DNA of 64,000 bases, taken from Sporolactobacillus pectinivorans. Lineage in GTDB: Bacteria; Bacillota; Bacilli; Bacillales; Sporolactobacillaceae. The position numbers and the translations under genes are program-made. The stretch is taken from the NCBI RefSeq assembly GCF_002802965.1, contig NZ_NXGA01000001.1, forward strand, positions 2,100,180 through 2,164,179. The letters run 5' to 3'. The notes below the pieces were generated by a model, which searched no databases, was not told the DNA's origin, and saw only the letters and a program-made list of their open reading frames with translations. This document shows, in pieces, positions 17,118 through 25,881 of the stretch. Position 1 is the stretch's first letter; every line of letters starts with the position of its first letter.

Positions 17118-18587
17118 TTATTCCATTTTTGTCAACGGCCACCATCGAAATCCGTCAATGGCCAGAAGCCTGTCGGATGAAGCGGGACCCATTGTGCCGG
17201 CTTCATAATAGTCAAGCGGTATATCTTTCCATGCCGCGACAATGGAATCTGTGAGCGACCACGAAAAAGCAACCTCATCCCAGCGGGTGAAATTTGTGGA
17301 ATCTCCTCTCAGACAGTCGGACAGCAGGCGCTCATATGCATCATGCGTGTCTTCATGATGTTTGCCGTTGTTGCTGAAATTCATTGAGATAGGCACGGTG
17401 TCGCCTTCCACGCCGAATTCCTTAACGTTCAGCTTGAGCGACAGACCTTCGTCCGGCTGAATATGAATGACGAGCAGATTAGGACCGATGTGATTAAATT
17501 CAAACAAATAAGGGTTATTAGGAATGTCTTTAAATTGAATAACAACTTCAGTTGATTTTGCTGCCAGTCGCTTTCCGGTGCGGATATAGAACGGTACACC
17601 GGTCCAGCGGTAATTATCGATAAAAAGTCTTGCTGCCACAAAGGTTTCTGTGTCTGAACTCATATCTATGTTATTTTCATCATGATAGCCGTCAGTTCGT
17701 GTTCCATCCGGCATGACACCGGCCGTATATTGTGCACGCACGATCTGATTCGTGATCGCGTCCGAGGACATCGGCCGGATAGACTTCAGTACTTTAACCT
17801 TCTCCTGACGGATGTCTTCCGGTTCAAAACGGCTCGGCGGTTCCATGGCTGTCAGCGTCAGCAACTGCATTATGTGGTTCTGTACCATGTCGAGCAAGGC
17901 GCCGGTCTGGTCGTAATAACTTGCCCGGTCACCTACTCCGAGCGTTTCGCTTAATGTAATTTGGACATTGGCAATACTGCGATGGTTCCAGACGGACTCA
18001 AAAATCGGATTGGCAAAACGGAGCGCTTCAATATTTTGCACCATTTCCTTACCGAGGTAATGGTCAATCCGATAAATTTCGGCTTCGTCAAAAACTTGCA
18101 GAAGATCATGGTTAAGTTTCTCGGCTGATTTCAGATCATGCCCAAATGGTTTTTCGATGATCAGACGTTTCCAGCCCGCCGAATCAGTCAGACCTGCCCC
18201 CTTCAGATTTTTGGCAGCAAGGCCGAAAAATTGAGGAGCGAGTGAAAGATAAAACATCCTGTTTCCGTGAAGATGAAACTGAGTATCAATCTGGTCACTG
18301 ATGTTCTTCAAAAGTGCAAAATGATCTGGCTGTTCTATGTCCAGAGGCTGATAAAAAAAACGATCCAGAAATTTTTTCCGCTGATCAGCATCCGGGGACA
18401 GTACGCGGTCCACCATGCTGCGATAGGACTCATGCGTATGCTGCCGTCTGGCAAGACCGATTACAGCAAATTCATGGCCTTTTTTGTATAATTCGTAAAG
18501 AGCCGGGTAAAGTTTTCTTCGGGCAAGATCTCCGGTAGCCCCGAACATGAAAATCAGCGTAGGCTCCCTCGTTGTTTCAACCATCAT
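17118..18587 (-). CDS. zwf: glucose-6-phosphate 1-dehydrogenase
   Basis: Zwf oxidises glucose-6-phosphate with NADP to the lactone, the first step of the oxidative pentose phosphate path. The 489-residue protein begins with the nucleotide site FMFGATGDLARRKLYPALY and has the active-site signature RIDHYLGKEMVQN, EKPFGHDL and YIRTGKRL. Length is normal. GAGG precedes the double ATG at 18587. It is monocistronic and convergent with dat. No partner gnd is nearby. Confidence 0.98.
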   Translation of the reverse strand: MMVETTREPTLIFMFGATGDLARRKLYPALYELYKKGHEFAVIGLARRQHTHESYRSMVDRVLSPDADQRKKFLDRFFYQPLDIEQPDHFALLKNISDQIDTQFHLHGNRMFYLSLAPQFFGLAAKNLKGAGLTDSAGWKRLIIEKPFGHDLKSAEKLNHDLLQVFDEAEIYRIDHYLGKEMVQNIEALRFANPIFESVWNHRSIANVQITLSETLGVGDRASYYDQTGALLDMVQNHIMQLLTLTAMEPPSRFEPEDIRQEKVKVLKSIRPMSSDAITNQIVRAQYTAGVMPDGTRTDGYHDENNIDMSSDTETFVAARLFIDNYRWTGVPFYIRTGKRLAAKSTEVVIQFKDIPNNPYLFEFNHIGPNLLVIHIQPDEGLSLKLNVKEFGVEGDTVPISMNFSNNGKHHEDTHDAYERLLSDCLRGDSTNFTRWDEVAFSWSLTDSIVAAWKDIPLDYYEAGTMGPASSDRLLAIDGFRWWPLTKME

Positions 18588-18953
18588 CAGTGTACCTCGT
18601 TCCTCTTTCTGTATAATTAAATGTTATCACACTTAATGACCAATGTGTTACACTTAAATCTTTCATGTATGAATGGATTGTGAAATCCTGCATTCTGATG
18701 CAGAAAAGTGCTGAAAAAAACAGAAGCCGCCGCTCGTCAAACGTCTCATTGTTATAAATCGTTGCATTTAATTTCTGTACATGTTATTGTGAAATTATGC
18801 GCTTAGGCAATAATAGGGATGGAAGAGGCTTGCTTGTTGAAAACAAAGATGAAATTTGCTCAATGTTTGGTAGGCATTTTCCGTCCGTCGCGGGGAATGC
18901 CTAAACATTTGATGAATAAAAACTGAACAGAAAAAAGGAGACATTACGACTTA
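18588..18953. other. zwf-cshA divergent intergenic region
   Basis: This 366-base gap should contain both divergent promoters and a long cshA leader. The only clear structure is the hairpin at 18862-18909. No ORF is supported. Confidence 0.5.
18862..18909 (+). promoter_or_regulatory. hairpin in the cshA leader
   Basis: AATGTTT and AGGCATT (18862-18878, interrupted by GGT) pair with AATGCCT-AAACATT (18896-18909). It ends 44 bases before the cshA start and is not followed by a T run. A role in cold or translational control is only inferred. Confidence 0.45.
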
Positions 18954-20408
18954 ATGAAATTTTCAGAACTAGACGTAAGCGAAGAAATACTGAAAGCGAC
19001 CGAAAGGATGGGGTTCAAGGAAATGACCCCCATTCAGGAACAAGCAATACCTGTTGCGGCAACAGGTGTTGATCTGATTGGCCAGGCTCAGACAGGGACA
19101 GGGAAGACAACGGCGTTTGGGATTCCGATGATTGAGTCGGCCGATCCGGCTGATCCCGATATTCAAGGAGTGGTAATTACTCCGACACGTGAGCTTGCCA
19201 TCCAGAATGCTCAGGAACTGAACGCACTGGGTTATTTTAAAAAGGTAAGAACGGTTGCTGTTTATGGCGGCCAGGACATCCAGAAACAGATCCGTGACTT
19301 GAAAAGGCGTCCCAGCATTATCTCCGCAACGCCAGGAAGGTTATTAGATCATATCAAAAGACATACAATCCGCCTCAGTCAGATCAAAGTAATTGTTCTC
19401 GACGAAGCGGATGAGATGCTGAATATGGGATTTATTGACGATATCCATGAAATTTTGGAAAGCACCCCGCAAGAACGTCAGACACTTCTCTTTTCGGCTA
19501 CCATGCCGGGACCGATTCAACATCTCGCGGAAAAATTCATGAAGGATCCTAAGAAAGTACAGATTAAAGCAAAGACTCTGACTGTTTCTCTGATCGAACA
19601 GAATTATGTCAAGGTCAGGGAACCGGAAAAATTTGATGCACTGACACGCTTTCTTGATATTCAGATGCCGGAACGTGCGATTGTTTTTGGAAGGACGAAG
19701 CGCCGTGTTGATGAATTGATGCGTGCACTTCAAAAACGCGGCTATGAAGCGGAAGGGATCCATGGAGATCTGACACAGTCAAAACGTGATCTGGTTCTCC
19801 GAAGATTCAAGCAAAATGAAGTCAAGCTATTGATTGCTACAGATGTCGCTGCCCGTGGACTGGATATCAGTAACGTCACTCATGTGTACAATTTTGATCT
19901 GCCTCAGGATCCGGAAAGTTATGTACACCGCATTGGACGTACCGGGCGCGCCGGAAAGACAGGGTTGGCGCTGACATTCATCACTCCTGGTGAATTCCCG
20001 CATTTGAGAGCGATCGAACGTCTGACCAAACAGCCTATGAAGCAGGTCAACGCTCCAAGCTATGAGCAGGCGCTTGCCGGTCAGCAAAAAGTAGCTGTCG
20101 ATACACTGAAAGAATCACTTGAAAATGATAACTATCATGATTATGAAACGAGAGCTGAAGAACTGCTTTCAGATAATGACCCGGCAGATATTGTTGCGGC
20201 AGCCCTTAAGGTTTTAACCAAAGAACCGGATACTACGCCGGTTCGTCTTACCCGCGAGGCGCCGCTGATGGTTAAGAGAAACAATCACCATCAACAATAC
20301 AACAAAGACGGAAGGGGAAGAAATTACTATTCCCATGACCGCGACCGTGACCGGAGGCAACACAGCAGCTTCAGAGGAAGAAGCAGGCAGAAGTCGCAGC
20401 ATTTTTAA
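18954..20408 (+). CDS. cshA: CshA-type DEAD-box RNA helicase
   Basis: An ATP-dependent RNA helicase of 484 residues; B. subtilis CshA works in the RNA degradosome and in ribosome assembly at low temperature. In order: Q motif (MGFKEMTPIQEQAIP), Walker A AQTGTGKT, PTRELA, TPGR, DEAD, SAT, then ARGLD and HRIGRTGRAG. After about residue 430 comes a basic tail with RDRDRR and RGRSRQ, typical of CshA rather than of short DEAD proteins. GGAG lies 13 bases before ATG, a rather long spacing. Confidence 0.95.
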   Translation: MKFSELDVSEEILKATERMGFKEMTPIQEQAIPVAATGVDLIGQAQTGTGKTTAFGIPMIESADPADPDIQGVVITPTRELAIQNAQELNALGYFKKVRTVAVYGGQDIQKQIRDLKRRPSIISATPGRLLDHIKRHTIRLSQIKVIVLDEADEMLNMGFIDDIHEILESTPQERQTLLFSATMPGPIQHLAEKFMKDPKKVQIKAKTLTVSLIEQNYVKVREPEKFDALTRFLDIQMPERAIVFGRTKRRVDELMRALQKRGYEAEGIHGDLTQSKRDLVLRRFKQNEVKLLIATDVAARGLDISNVTHVYNFDLPQDPESYVHRIGRTGRAGKTGLALTFITPGEFPHLRAIERLTKQPMKQVNAPSYEQALAGQQKVAVDTLKESLENDNYHDYETRAEELLSDNDPADIVAAALKVLTKEPDTTPVRLTREAPLMVKRNNHHQQYNKDGRGRNYYSHDRDRDRRQHSSFRGRSRQKSQHF

Positions 20409-20446
20409 TGCACCGATCGATTGTTAATCGAATAAATAGTGTAAAA

Positions 20447-20475
20447 AGGGGAAGTCTATGGCTTCTTCTTTTTTT
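20447..20475 (+). terminator. first cshA terminator
   Basis: AGGGGAAGT pairs with GCTTCTTCT using G-T wobbles, followed by a T run. Confidence 0.6.
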
Positions 20476-20543
20476 GTTCTGTTAGAAGGCATACAAATTA
20501 AGAGAAAATGTCGGACCATTCACGGCCGTCGCTACCCGCGCCT

Positions 20544-20570
20544 GAAAGCTTGCCAATCGGCAAGCTTTTT
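20544..20570 (+). terminator. second terminator downstream of cshA
   Basis: AAAGCTTGCC pairs with GGCAAGCTTT around ATC, followed by TTTTTC. Confidence 0.75.
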
Positions 20571-20660
20571 CTTATCCGGAGAAGAACTAAAAAACATATT
20601 TTTTCAAAATTTTACTAATCGAAATAGTTGGAAAAGTTAAAAGAAAATAAACAAAAATGG

Positions 20661-20689
20661 TTGTAACTTTCAGAAAAGTATTGTAGAAT
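20661..20689 (+). promoter_or_regulatory. promoter of the IDEAL-domain gene
   Basis: TTGTAA (20661-20666) and TAGAAT (20684-20689) with a 17-base spacer. Confidence 0.6.
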
Positions 20690-20717
20690 AGTGAAAAGTG
20701 CAAAGGGGGCAATAAAG

Positions 20718-20945
20718 ATGAACAATGATCACTCTTTCCAGCAAAATACGAAGGCGCTTGTTCTCTACAAAGAACAGCAGGCGAAGGTCTCGGTTGTCGA
20801 AATGTATGCCCAAATGATCCTTGATGAGATGGAATTTAAGCAGAAAGTAAAGCAATTGCGATCTGAAATTGACGCAAGTCTGGATTCCGGGGATAAAGCA
20901 CTGTTTATGAAATTGACTGATGAATACAAGCAATTGCTTCGTTAA
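20718..20945 (+). CDS. small IDEAL-domain protein
   Basis: A 75-residue charged protein. The second half (IDASLDSGDKALFMKLTDEYKQLL) matches the short IDEAL domain, named for the I-D-x-x-L motif and found at the C-termini of Bacillus proteins such as YpiB. The N-terminal half (ALVLYKEQQAKVSVVEMYAQMILDEMEFKQKV) is helical and lacks a second recognised domain. AAAGGGGGC is about nine bases before the ATG at 20718. The function of the domain is unknown. Confidence 0.85.
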   Translation: MNNDHSFQQNTKALVLYKEQQAKVSVVEMYAQMILDEMEFKQKVKQLRSEIDASLDSGDKALFMKLTDEYKQLLR

Positions 20946-21071
20946 CCGGAACAATTAATTTTGAGGGAATAGATGTGAATTTAAATGAGCTCCCTAGCGT
21001 TTATGAATTATGAACCGCTCGGTGCAGAGGAGATCTTTAAAACTGGTTTCGAAATTTGATAACAATGATAA

Positions 21072-21099
21072 AAAGGATCCGATTTCGGATTCTTTTTTT
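21072..21099 (+). terminator. terminator after the IDEAL-domain gene
   Basis: AAAGGATCCG pairs with CGGATTCTTT around ATTT, followed by T residues. The A run on the other side may allow it to end eamA transcripts too. Confidence 0.75.
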
Positions 21100-21146
21100 G
21101 CTTCATGTAGCATTTCAGTGCCAATGAAGCACTATTCTGCCGGATA

Positions 21147-22082
21147 TCATTTTGAGGTCGTTCGCTCAATTACGAGATTTTTTCCAGTGGGCCATTCGGC
21201 AAGCAGCATACCAATCAGAATAAATCCACAGCCTGTCAGTTCTGCTGCACCGAGAGTCACATGTTGAAAGAGCACGGAGGTCCAGGCAGCGAATACCGGT
21301 TCCATTATGTAGATGATCCCGACATGTGTTGCCGGTGTTTTTTTCTGAAGGAATGTTTGGAGAAGAAAAGCGAAAGCAGTGGCAAACAGAGCCATAAATA
21401 GAATGACTGTCAGAATGTCCGGCTCAAGGAGTGTCTGTAAACGGATAATACGCACTCCATCTGCCGAGAAACCAAAGATAAAGCTGAATAAGGCAACAAC
21501 GGTCAACTGTACAATGGTGAGAGACAGGCTGCTGAATTGTTCAGTGACTTTGGCAGTAAAAACGATGTGCATGGCAAAGGCGACAGCACAGATCAGCACG
21601 ATCAGATCACCGCGATTCAGTGTGAACCGTCCGTGCGTTGTCAAAAAGAAGAGCCCGACAACGGCAAAGAGTATTCCTGCCGCTGCGGTCGCCGGCGGCA
21701 ATTTTCTGAGCAGCAGGGCTGACAGAATAGGGACGAGCACGATGCTCAGCCCGGTAATAAAGGCAGCATTTGACGCCGATGTGTAAAGAAGCCCGATGGT
21801 TTGGCAGCCATACCCGATGAAAAGAAAAATTCCAAGCAGTGACCCCGCACCAATCAGACGGATTAAATGTGAGCGGTCTATTGTTTTATTTTTTCCGAAT
21901 GCCAGTTTCCAGGCAGCCAGAAACAAAGCTGCAATCAGAAAACGCCAGGCATTGAAAGTCATCGGGGTCAGTTTGCCCAAGACATCCTGGACAATAATAA
22001 ATGTCGTTCCCCAGACAAATGTAATGCCTAGCAATATTGCATCTGCAGTAAGCGCACGTCTGAACGTCACAGTGGACCACAC
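21147..22082 (-). CDS. EamA-family (DMT) transporter
   Basis: A 311-residue inner-membrane protein with ten predicted helices in two EamA repeats. Typical signatures are LLGITFVWGTTFIIVQ at the start, FNAWRFLIAALFL, the first-repeat end TSASNAAFITGLSIVLVPILSAL, and YIMEPVFAAW in the second repeat. The substrate, usually a metabolite or amino acid, cannot be inferred. The GTG at 22082 lacks a clear ribosome site and lies within the end of the upstream RNase H-like gene, overlapping by 16 bases, so translation is probably coupled. An in-frame GTG at 22070 is an alternative. Confidence 0.93.
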   Translation of the reverse strand: MWSTVTFRRALTADAILLGITFVWGTTFIIVQDVLGKLTPMTFNAWRFLIAALFLAAWKLAFGKNKTIDRSHLIRLIGAGSLLGIFLFIGYGCQTIGLLYTSASNAAFITGLSIVLVPILSALLLRKLPPATAAAGILFAVVGLFFLTTHGRFTLNRGDLIVLICAVAFAMHIVFTAKVTEQFSSLSLTIVQLTVVALFSFIFGFSADGVRIIRLQTLLEPDILTVILFMALFATAFAFLLQTFLQKKTPATHVGIIYIMEPVFAAWTSVLFQHVTLGAAELTGCGFILIGMLLAEWPTGKNLVIERTTSK

Positions 22083-22489
22083 TCACTTTTATCGGCATTT
22101 TGCTGCTTCCGGATGGCAAAACGGGCCAAAGCATCCGCGTTCCGGTTCTTTTCATCCGGTATCCACTTGCAGAAAAAGAGATCAAACCGGTCAATCAGAG
22201 TGAGTGCCCGCTCCAGATAATGCGCATATTCAGCCTTTTTTACATATCTCTTTTCAAGTGCCTGATTGACCAGTTGTGAGTCTGTCCTGAAAGATACACT
22301 CCGGTAGCCTTTTTCCAGGCAATACTGAAGTGCCTGTACAAGCGCGGCAAATTCAGCTTCATGGTTGCTTGACAATACACCAAGAGGAATGGATTCCCGG
22401 ATTTCACTGCCTCCTGAATTTATGTACACTCCTCCGCCGGCAAGCCCCGGATTGCCGACCGAAGCCCCGTCAAATGAAACTTCAATCAA
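22067..22489 (-). CDS. RNase HI-like protein (YpeP/YpdQ type)
   Basis: A 140-residue RNase H-fold protein. The four acidic active-site positions are visible: Asp in SFDGAS, Glu in NHEAEFAAL, Asp in FRTDSQLVNQ and Asp in NRNADALA. That pattern indicates a catalytic enzyme cutting RNA in RNA-DNA hybrids, though short Bacillus members of this group vary in activity. I favour TTG at 22489, with AAGGGATGG upstream; the frame extends to 22525 without a ribosome site. It overlaps the transporter gene. Confidence 0.88.
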   Translation of the reverse strand: MIEVSFDGASVGNPGLAGGGVYINSGGSEIRESIPLGVLSSNHEAEFAALVQALQYCLEKGYRSVSFRTDSQLVNQALEKRYVKKAEYAHYLERALTLIDRFDLFFCKWIPDEKNRNADALARFAIRKQQNADKSECGPL

Positions 22490-22656
22490 AAGTTTCCATC
22501 CCTTCCCCATAAGTAGTGAATACAAATATTAGCATACAACAAAATTTAATCGAAGAAAAACGGTAATTTTTCCGGCAGCTTATTATTGCAAAGTAGCTAT
22601 TATGTTATTATAAGAAATGAAACGGATAACTAATGTGATTGGGTGATCAGCTAAAA

Positions 22657-24348
22657 ATGACAGATAAATCAAAAACAGTAAAGTCCGATATTGAAATTGC
22701 TCAGGAAGCCAAGTTAGCTCCGATCAGTAACATTGCTTCCGGCCTTGGGCTTGAAGATGAAGACTGGGAGCCGTATGGACGCTATAAGGCAAAAGTGTCA
22801 GTGAAAGCGCTTAAAAAGCTGCAAGAGCGGGCTGATGGTAAAGTTATTCTTGTCACTTCGATCAATCCAACGCCGGCTGGCGAAGGAAAATCAACGGTTA
22901 CTGTCGGACTGGGGCAGGCGCTGAACAGGATTGGCAAAAAGGCGGTCATTGCGCTCCGTGAACCGTCACTTGGTCCGACCATGGGACTTAAGGGGGGCGC
23001 TGCGGGAGGAGGCTATTCTCAGGTTGTGCCTATGGAGGACATTAATCTGCATTTTACAGGTGATTTTCATGCGATTACCGCAGCCCACAACGCTTTAGCG
23101 GCTCTGCTGGACAATCATATTCAGCAGGGAAATGAGCTGAATATTGATCCAAGGCGGATTGTCTGGAAACGTGTCGTTGATCTGAATGATCGCGCACTTC
23201 GCCACGTCATTATCGGTCTTGGCGGTAAGGCGAACGGTATTCCGCGTGAGGATGGATTTGATATCACCGTTGCGTCAGAAATAATGGCTATTCTCTGTCT
23301 TTCGGAAGATCTTATGGATTTGAAGGAACGGCTCAGTCGAATGCTTATTGCTTATACATACGACGGAAAACCGGTATTTGTCAAAGACCTGAAAGTTGAG
23401 GGTGCCTTGACGTTGCTGCTGAAAGAGGCCATCCATCCAAACCTGGTACAGACTTTGGAAAATACACCGGCGTTTGTGCATGGCGGCCCGTTTGCCAACA
23501 TTGCTCATGGGTGTAACAGCGTTCTTGCGACAAAAATGGGTGCGAAACTTGGCGATTACGTCGTCACGGAAGCCGGTTTCGGGGCCGACCTTGGCGCAGA
23601 AAAATTTCTTGATATTACAACGCGTGCAGGACATATTAACCCAGCTGCAGTGGTCATTGTCGCGACGATACGTGCACTTAAAATGCACGGTGGTATGAAA
23701 AAAGAAGAACTCAAAACTGAGAATCTGGAAGCGCTGGCGCAGGGAATGGAAAACCTCGCCTGTCATATTGAAACCATTAAAACATTTGGTCTGCCTTACG
23801 TCATTGCGATCAATCATTTCATCTTTGATACAGACCGTGAAGTCGAATATGTCAAAGAATGGTGCGCTAAAAACAGTCATCCGGTTGCTTTGGCAAAGGT
23901 CTGGGAAGATGGGGGAAAGGGCGGAGAAGAGCTGGCACACCTGGTTGTTGATACAGTAGAATCCACCGGAAATCAGTTTAAACCGCTTTATAGTCTGGAA
24001 GACTCGATTGAAGACAAACTTTCCGCTGTGGTTACAAAAGTATACGGCGGGAAAGGTGTGGAATTTTCATCGAAAGCAAGCAAACAGCTAGTTCGAATAA
24101 AGAAAAATGGCTGGGATAAATTTCCCGTGTGTGTTGCTAAAACACAATATTCACTCTCAGATGATCCAAAACTGATCGGCCGTCCGGAGAATTTTATCAT
24201 TCACGTCCGTGAACTGAAAGTCTCAGTCGGTGCCGGTTTCATTGTTGCTATGACCGGCAGCGTCCTGACGATGCCCGGATTGCCGAAAAATCCTGCAGCA
24301 TTGAATATGGATGTCGATTCGGATGGAAAAGTTGCCGGCTTGTTTTGA
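22657..24348 (+). CDS. fhs: formate-tetrahydrofolate ligase
   Basis: Fhs makes 10-formyltetrahydrofolate from formate, THF and ATP, supplying one-carbon units. The 563-residue protein has the N-terminal SDIEIAQ, the P-loop [55 protein letters not shown] in pieces characteristic of the family, and the C-terminal [20 protein letters not shown] 22657 is preferred because GGGTGATC precedes it; an in-frame GTG at 22639 has no such site. A strong terminator follows, so the gene is monocistronic. Confidence 0.98.
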   Translation: MTDKSKTVKSDIEIAQEAKLAPISNIASGLGLEDEDWEPYGRYKAKVSVKALKKLQERADGKVILVTSINPTPAGEGKSTVTVGLGQALNRIGKKAVIALREPSLGPTMGLKGGAAGGGYSQVVPMEDINLHFTGDFHAITAAHNALAALLDNHIQQGNELNIDPRRIVWKRVVDLNDRALRHVIIGLGGKANGIPREDGFDITVASEIMAILCLSEDLMDLKERLSRMLIAYTYDGKPVFVKDLKVEGALTLLLKEAIHPNLVQTLENTPAFVHGGPFANIAHGCNSVLATKMGAKLGDYVVTEAGFGADLGAEKFLDITTRAGHINPAAVVIVATIRALKMHGGMKKEELKTENLEALAQGMENLACHIETIKTFGLPYVIAINHFIFDTDREVEYVKEWCAKNSHPVALAKVWEDGGKGGEELAHLVVDTVESTGNQFKPLYSLEDSIEDKLSAVVTKVYGGKGVEFSSKASKQLVRIKKNGWDKFPVCVAKTQYSLSDDPKLIGRPENFIIHVRELKVSVGAGFIVAMTGSVLTMPGLPKNPAALNMDVDSDGKVAGLF

Positions 24349-24362
24349 AGAAAAAATGAAAG

Positions 24363-24402
24363 GGCGTTTCGTGCCGGATCAGCCGGACGAAACGTTTTTT
24401 TT
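24363..24402 (+). terminator. fhs terminator
   Basis: CGTTTCGT plus CCGG pairs with CCGG plus ACGAAACG, followed by eight T. The AAAGGAG of the next gene begins at 24405, so the next gene may depend on readthrough. Confidence 0.88.
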
Positions 24403-24419
24403 ATAAAGGAGTTTCAAAA

Positions 24420-24650
24420 TTGAAAATTTCAAAGGCGCAGAAAGATGGAATCATTGAAAAACTTCAGTCCTATTATTTTGATACTTATCATGAAGAACTT
24501 GGCCTGATTGGTGCCGAAAATATGTATTCCTTTTTTATGAAAGAGTGTGCTCCTGTTATTTATAATACCGCACTTAAAGATGCTAAGTATGTGGTTGAAC
24601 AGCAGATGGCTTCATTGACTGAAGAGCTGGATGTTCTAGAGAAGCGATAG
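24420..24650 (+). CDS. DUF2164 protein
   Basis: A 76-residue protein of the DUF2164 family with the typical segments IEKLQSYYFDTYHEELGLIGAENMYSFFM and IYNTALKDAKYVVEQQM. The family is widespread and has no known function. The start is TTG at 24420 behind AAAGGAG. It lies 18 bases after the fhs terminator with no promoter between, suggesting partial readthrough from fhs. Confidence 0.9.
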   Translation: MKISKAQKDGIIEKLQSYYFDTYHEELGLIGAENMYSFFMKECAPVIYNTALKDAKYVVEQQMASLTEELDVLEKR

Positions 24651-24711
24651 GGAAGTGGTTCAGGCTATTTCTAGAACGACATTTATTAAATGATAAATTG
24701 TTTGTTCAAAT

Positions 24712-24730
24712 GAAAATGATAATTAAAATC
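24712..24730. promoter_or_regulatory. Fur-box-like site 1 upstream of the VIT transporter
   Basis: GAAAATGATAATTAAAATC matches 15 of 19 positions of the Fur consensus GATAATGATAATCATTATC by direct count. Confidence 0.6.
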
Positions 24731-24793
24731 AATTGTAATAAACCTGCTGGATGTCAGGAACAACGGACATTTTGATCATTTTTTATTTTATTA

Positions 24794-24812
24794 TAAAAAG
24801 ATAATCATTATA
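24794..24812. promoter_or_regulatory. Fur-box-like site 2 upstream of the VIT transporter
   Basis: Contains GATAATCATTAT at 24800-24811, matching 12 of 13 bases in the right part of the Fur consensus; the left six bases match poorly. Total by count is 15 of 19. Confidence 0.55.
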
Positions 24813-24940
24813 GTTGAATCACTGACGCTGTGGTGATAAGATAAACCTGTCTCGAAGGGCAATGTATGACAAGCAACATTGCAGAGACATGAATCAAGAT
24901 CGCACGGATGGTGCGACCAAAAAAGACAGGTGTAGTCAAG

Positions 24941-25807
24941 GTGACAGAGGAGAAAAGAAGCTTTCTTAAGATACAAAGGCGTCTGCTTTTGCATCTCTCG
25001 CTTTTCAGATATTGGAAATCGAATTTACTGATTGAGCATAATCGGCAGACTTACGCAAAGATTTCCGATACTGAGGAGCACCTAATTTCTACCGTTTTAC
25101 CAGGTGAGCATGGGGCTGATGCCGGAAAGTTATTTCGTTTTTATGTTTTCCTGAGCAAAATACTGGGTTTTACTTTTGTTACTCAGCTGATGATGGACGT
25201 AAAAGAACGCAGTGTACGCCACTATGTGAAGCTGTCGGAAGGGTTTCCTGCCGAAAAGGTACAGAAAATCGACGCTTTGATTCAGCAGGAAAGGGATTTA
25301 ATCGCACAGTTAAAAGAGCGCCGTCTTGATTTTGTCGGTGCCATCATCCTCGGCATGAATGATGCGCTTGTTGAAATTACCGGCAGTGTCGCCGGATTCA
25401 CTCTTTCCATGTCCAATACAAAAATGATTGCCGTTGCAGGTCTTATTGCCGGCATTGCCGCTTCACTTTCAATGGCTGCGAGCGAATTTATGGCTGAACG
25501 GTCAGAGGGTAATATAAAAAAAGCAGCCACGGCAGCGATCTATACCGGATTTTCTTATTTGCTGACGGTTGTGTTACTGGTTCTTCCGTTTTTTGCACTT
25601 CCGGCGCATGACTATATGCTTGCGCTTTTGTTTACGGTCATCATAGCTGTTATTATCATCTTTGTGTTCAGTTTTTACATGGCTGTTGCGAAAGAACTTA
25701 GCTTTAAACAACGTTTTTTGGAAATGGTTTTTGTCAGTGTCGGTGTAGCGGCATTAACTTTCTTTATCGGATTTATTGTCAAAAACTACATTGGCATTTC
25801 GGCATAA
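24941..25807 (+). CDS. VIT1/CCC1-family iron or manganese transporter with helical N-terminal domain
   Basis: A 288-residue membrane protein. The C-terminal half begins RRLDFVGAIILGMNDALVEITGSVAGFT and contains AGIAASLSMAASEFMAE, the hallmarks of the VIT1/CCC1 Fe2+/Mn2+ transporters, with about five helices. The first 130 residues form a charged helical domain in the place where related proteins carry a ferritin- or rubrerythrin-like domain; the usual Glu and His ligands are poorly kept (TEEH, QERD). GTG at 24941 follows AGGTG; an ATG at 24908 in frame has no site. Two Fur-box-like sequences upstream suggest iron control. Confidence 0.85.
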   Translation: MTEEKRSFLKIQRRLLLHLSLFRYWKSNLLIEHNRQTYAKISDTEEHLISTVLPGEHGADAGKLFRFYVFLSKILGFTFVTQLMMDVKERSVRHYVKLSEGFPAEKVQKIDALIQQERDLIAQLKERRLDFVGAIILGMNDALVEITGSVAGFTLSMSNTKMIAVAGLIAGIAASLSMAASEFMAERSEGNIKKAATAAIYTGFSYLLTVVLLVLPFFALPAHDYMLALLFTVIIAVIIIFVFSFYMAVAKELSFKQRFLEMVFVSVGVAALTFFIGFIVKNYIGISA

Positions 25808-25844
25808 AAAAGTTACAGCTGTAAGGCTGAGAAAACAAATCAAT

Positions 25845-25881
25845 GCTGTCCCATCATTCAACGGAATGGGACAGCTTTTTT
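25845..25881 (+). terminator. terminator between the VIT and flavoprotein genes
   Basis: GCTGTCCCAT pairs with ATGGGACAGC and is followed by TTTTTT. It overlaps the last codons of the convergent flavoprotein gene. Confidence 0.8.

Larger units (their letters stand above)
20409..20717. other. cshA to IDEAL-protein intergenic stretch
   Basis: Contains two successive terminators (20447-20475 and 20544-20570) and the promoter at 20661-20689. No gene is supported. Confidence 0.6.

Noticed and set aside
23275..23940. A 221-codon minus-strand ORF inside fhs
   Set aside because: Shadow of a highly conserved enzyme; no independent support.
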